Position numbers and translations under genes: made by a program. The notes beneath the pieces were generated by a model. That model was given only the letters and a program-made list of their open reading frames with translations, was not told the origin of the DNA and ran no database searches. Shown piece after piece: positions 63,137 to 64,000 of a stretch of DNA of 64,000 nucleotides (within the stretch, counting starts at the first letter, position 1; the number at the start of each line of letters is the position of its first letter). This DNA is from Candidatus Goldiibacteriota bacterium HGW-Goldbacteria-1 (GTDB taxonomy: Bacteria; Oederibacteriota; PGYV01): the NCBI GenBank assembly GCA_002839855.1, contig PGYV01000004.1, forward strand, positions 69,556 to 133,555. Reading direction: 5' to 3'.

Positions 63137-64000
63137 TTAATTTCTTCCTATGCCCGTATATTCAAAGCCCTGCTTTTTTACTGTTTTAGGGTCATATATG
63201 TTTCTTGCGTCAACAATTACGGGTTTTTTCATCGCCGATTTTATTCTCTTAAGGTCAAGCTCCCTGAATTCGTTCCATTCGGTTAAGACCACAAGGCATT
63301 CCGCTTTCTCCGCGGCCTGATACGCGTCTTTTACAAAAGTCACGTTCTTTAAAACTTTTTTCGCGTTGGGCATTGCCACGGGGTCATACGCCTTTATCCT
63401 GCACCCTTTTTCCGAAAGGGACTTTATTACATCAAGCGCCACCGCTTCCCTTATGTCATCCGTGTTGGGTTTAAAGGCAATTCCAAGTATGCCAATCGCC
63501 CTGCCTTCCACTGTGCCAAGCATTCTCTTTATTTTATTAAGGACGAGTTTTTTCTGCATTTTGTTTACTTCCATGACCGCATTTAAAATAAGGGGCTCGT
63601 AATCCTCGCTGCGGGCTATGTTAATAAGCGCTGCCACGTCTTTGGGAAAACACGACCCGCCAAAGCCCGCGCCCGCGTTTAAAAACTGCGACCCTATCCT
63701 TTTATCAAACCCCATTACTTCCGCCACTGTGGAAACATCGGCGCCAACGCGTTCGCAGATATTTGCTATTTCATTTATGAAAGATATCTTGGTGGCAAGG
63801 AACGAGTTGGAAGCGTACTTAATCATTTCCGCGCTTCTTAAATCCGTTACCACTATTTTGCATTTTAAAGGGGCAAAAATCCCGGCAACTTTTTCAGCCG
63901 CGTCTTTTTTCTTGGCGCCAATTACCACCCTGTCCGGGTTCATAAAATCATGAATAGCGCTGCCTTCCCTTAAAAATTCCGGGCACGATACAACATCGTA
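63137..64000 (-). CDS. UDP-glucose/GDP-mannose 6-dehydrogenase, C-terminal part (runs off window)
   Basis: The frame is open to base 64000; the first visible residues, before the first Met, are YDVVSCPEFLREGSAIHDFM, the conserved NPEFLREGxAxxDxxxPDRxVIG block. The Lys/Asn catalytic region (ATKISFINEIANICERVGADVSTV) and the active-site cysteine segment GAGFGGSCFPKD are present, as are the C-terminal domain GIAFKPNTDDIREA and TEWNEFRELD. Oxidises a nucleotide sugar to a uronic acid with NAD. UDP-glucose is the more usual substrate; the N-terminal NAD-binding domain is outside the window. Confidence 0.94.
   Translation of the reverse strand, partial: YDVVSCPEFLREGSAIHDFMNPDRVVIGAKKKDAAEKVAGIFAPLKCKIVVTDLRSAEMIKYASNSFLATKISFINEIANICERVGADVSTVAEVMGFDKRIGSQFLNAGAGFGGSCFPKDVAALINIARSEDYEPLILNAVMEVNKMQKKLVLNKIKRMLGTVEGRAIGILGIAFKPNTDDIREAVALDVIKSLSEKGCRIKAYDPVAMPNAKKVLKNVTFVKDAYQAAEKAECLVVLTEWNEFRELDLKRIKSAMKKPVIVDARNIYDPKTVKKQGFEYTGIGRN

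Overview
The window is 64 kb of bacterial chromosome with mid-40s percent GC by eye, densely coded and mostly on the minus strand. The cell looks like a diderm: it has two heptosyltransferase-type family 9 glycosyltransferases, a PorV-like outer-membrane protein, several lipoproteins and two GspE/PilB ATPases. The gene orders hslV-hslU, tig-clpP-clpX-lon and yicC-remA-gmk-rpoZ-coaBC are ancient bacterial arrangements. Together with the lipid-linked glycan genes and a FlgD-like sorting domain they suggest an uncultured lineage of the Goldbacteria/Omnitrophota/Elusimicrobia kind. That placement is inference; no rRNA gene is present to test it.

Layout. 1-9.1 kb (minus): start of a carbon-starvation protein cstA (cut by the window edge), a small membrane protein, then argH, argG, argF, argD, argB and the HslUV protease, apparently read from one promoter upstream of hslV. 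9.1-9.8 kb: a long gap holding a probable 6S RNA. 9.8-14.5 kb (plus): rny, a YmdB-type phosphodiesterase and a TMEM260/DUF2723-like membrane glycosyltransferase with TPRs. 14.9-23.2 kb (minus): surface-glycan genes (phosphohexomutase, nucleotidyltransferase, epimerase, polyprenyl-phosphate sugar transferase, GT4, two GT9). 23.2-28.8 kb (minus): lon, clpX, clpP, tig. 28.8-36.3 kb: a tRNA-rich, repeat-rich stretch with tRNA-Leu, -Lys, -His, -Arg, -Pro and -Arg, a FecR-like/CHASE2 cyclase pair, an AT-rich islet with a small lipoprotein, a DEAD-box helicase and a GAF protein. 36.3-44.9 kb: hydrolase lipoprotein, dinB, UbiA-type prenyltransferase, GT-C membrane protein, HerA-like ATPase, 23S rRNA m5U methyltransferase-type gene and an AIM24 protein. 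44.9-52.4 kb (minus): HIT, mtaB, a galactokinase homologue that has lost its catalytic motifs, two tandem GspE/PilB ATPases and a periplasmic binding protein. 52.6-54.4 kb (plus): a TPR-containing penicillin-binding protein. 54.5-64 kb (minus): two glycosyltransferases, a PorV-like protein, a subtilisin with a FlgD-like C-terminus, coaBC, rpoZ, gmk, remA, yicC, two small membrane proteins and part of a UDP-glucose/GDP-mannose dehydrogenase.

Themes. Three ATP-dependent proteolytic systems (HslUV, ClpXP, Lon) plus trigger factor sit within 20 kb. Two blocks of envelope-glycan genes, a cell-wall transpeptidase and an export pair (protease plus PorV) point to investment in the cell surface. Several sigma-70-type promoters are close to consensus with 17-18 base spacers, so this lineage's housekeeping sigma factor probably reads TTGACA/TATAAT.

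Non-coding DNA is the most unusual part: (1) a mobile-looking family of paired palindromes with GTAGAGACGC ends at three loci, (2) a nested cluster of TGGTAG-ended palindromes, (3) three 70-bp tandem repeats with hairpins abutting tRNA-Leu, (4) partial duplications at tRNA-Pro and tRNA-His, and (5) a 23-base GCTTGG/GCTTAG sequence shared by two distant gaps. No CRISPR array, transposase, integrase or recognisable defence system was found.
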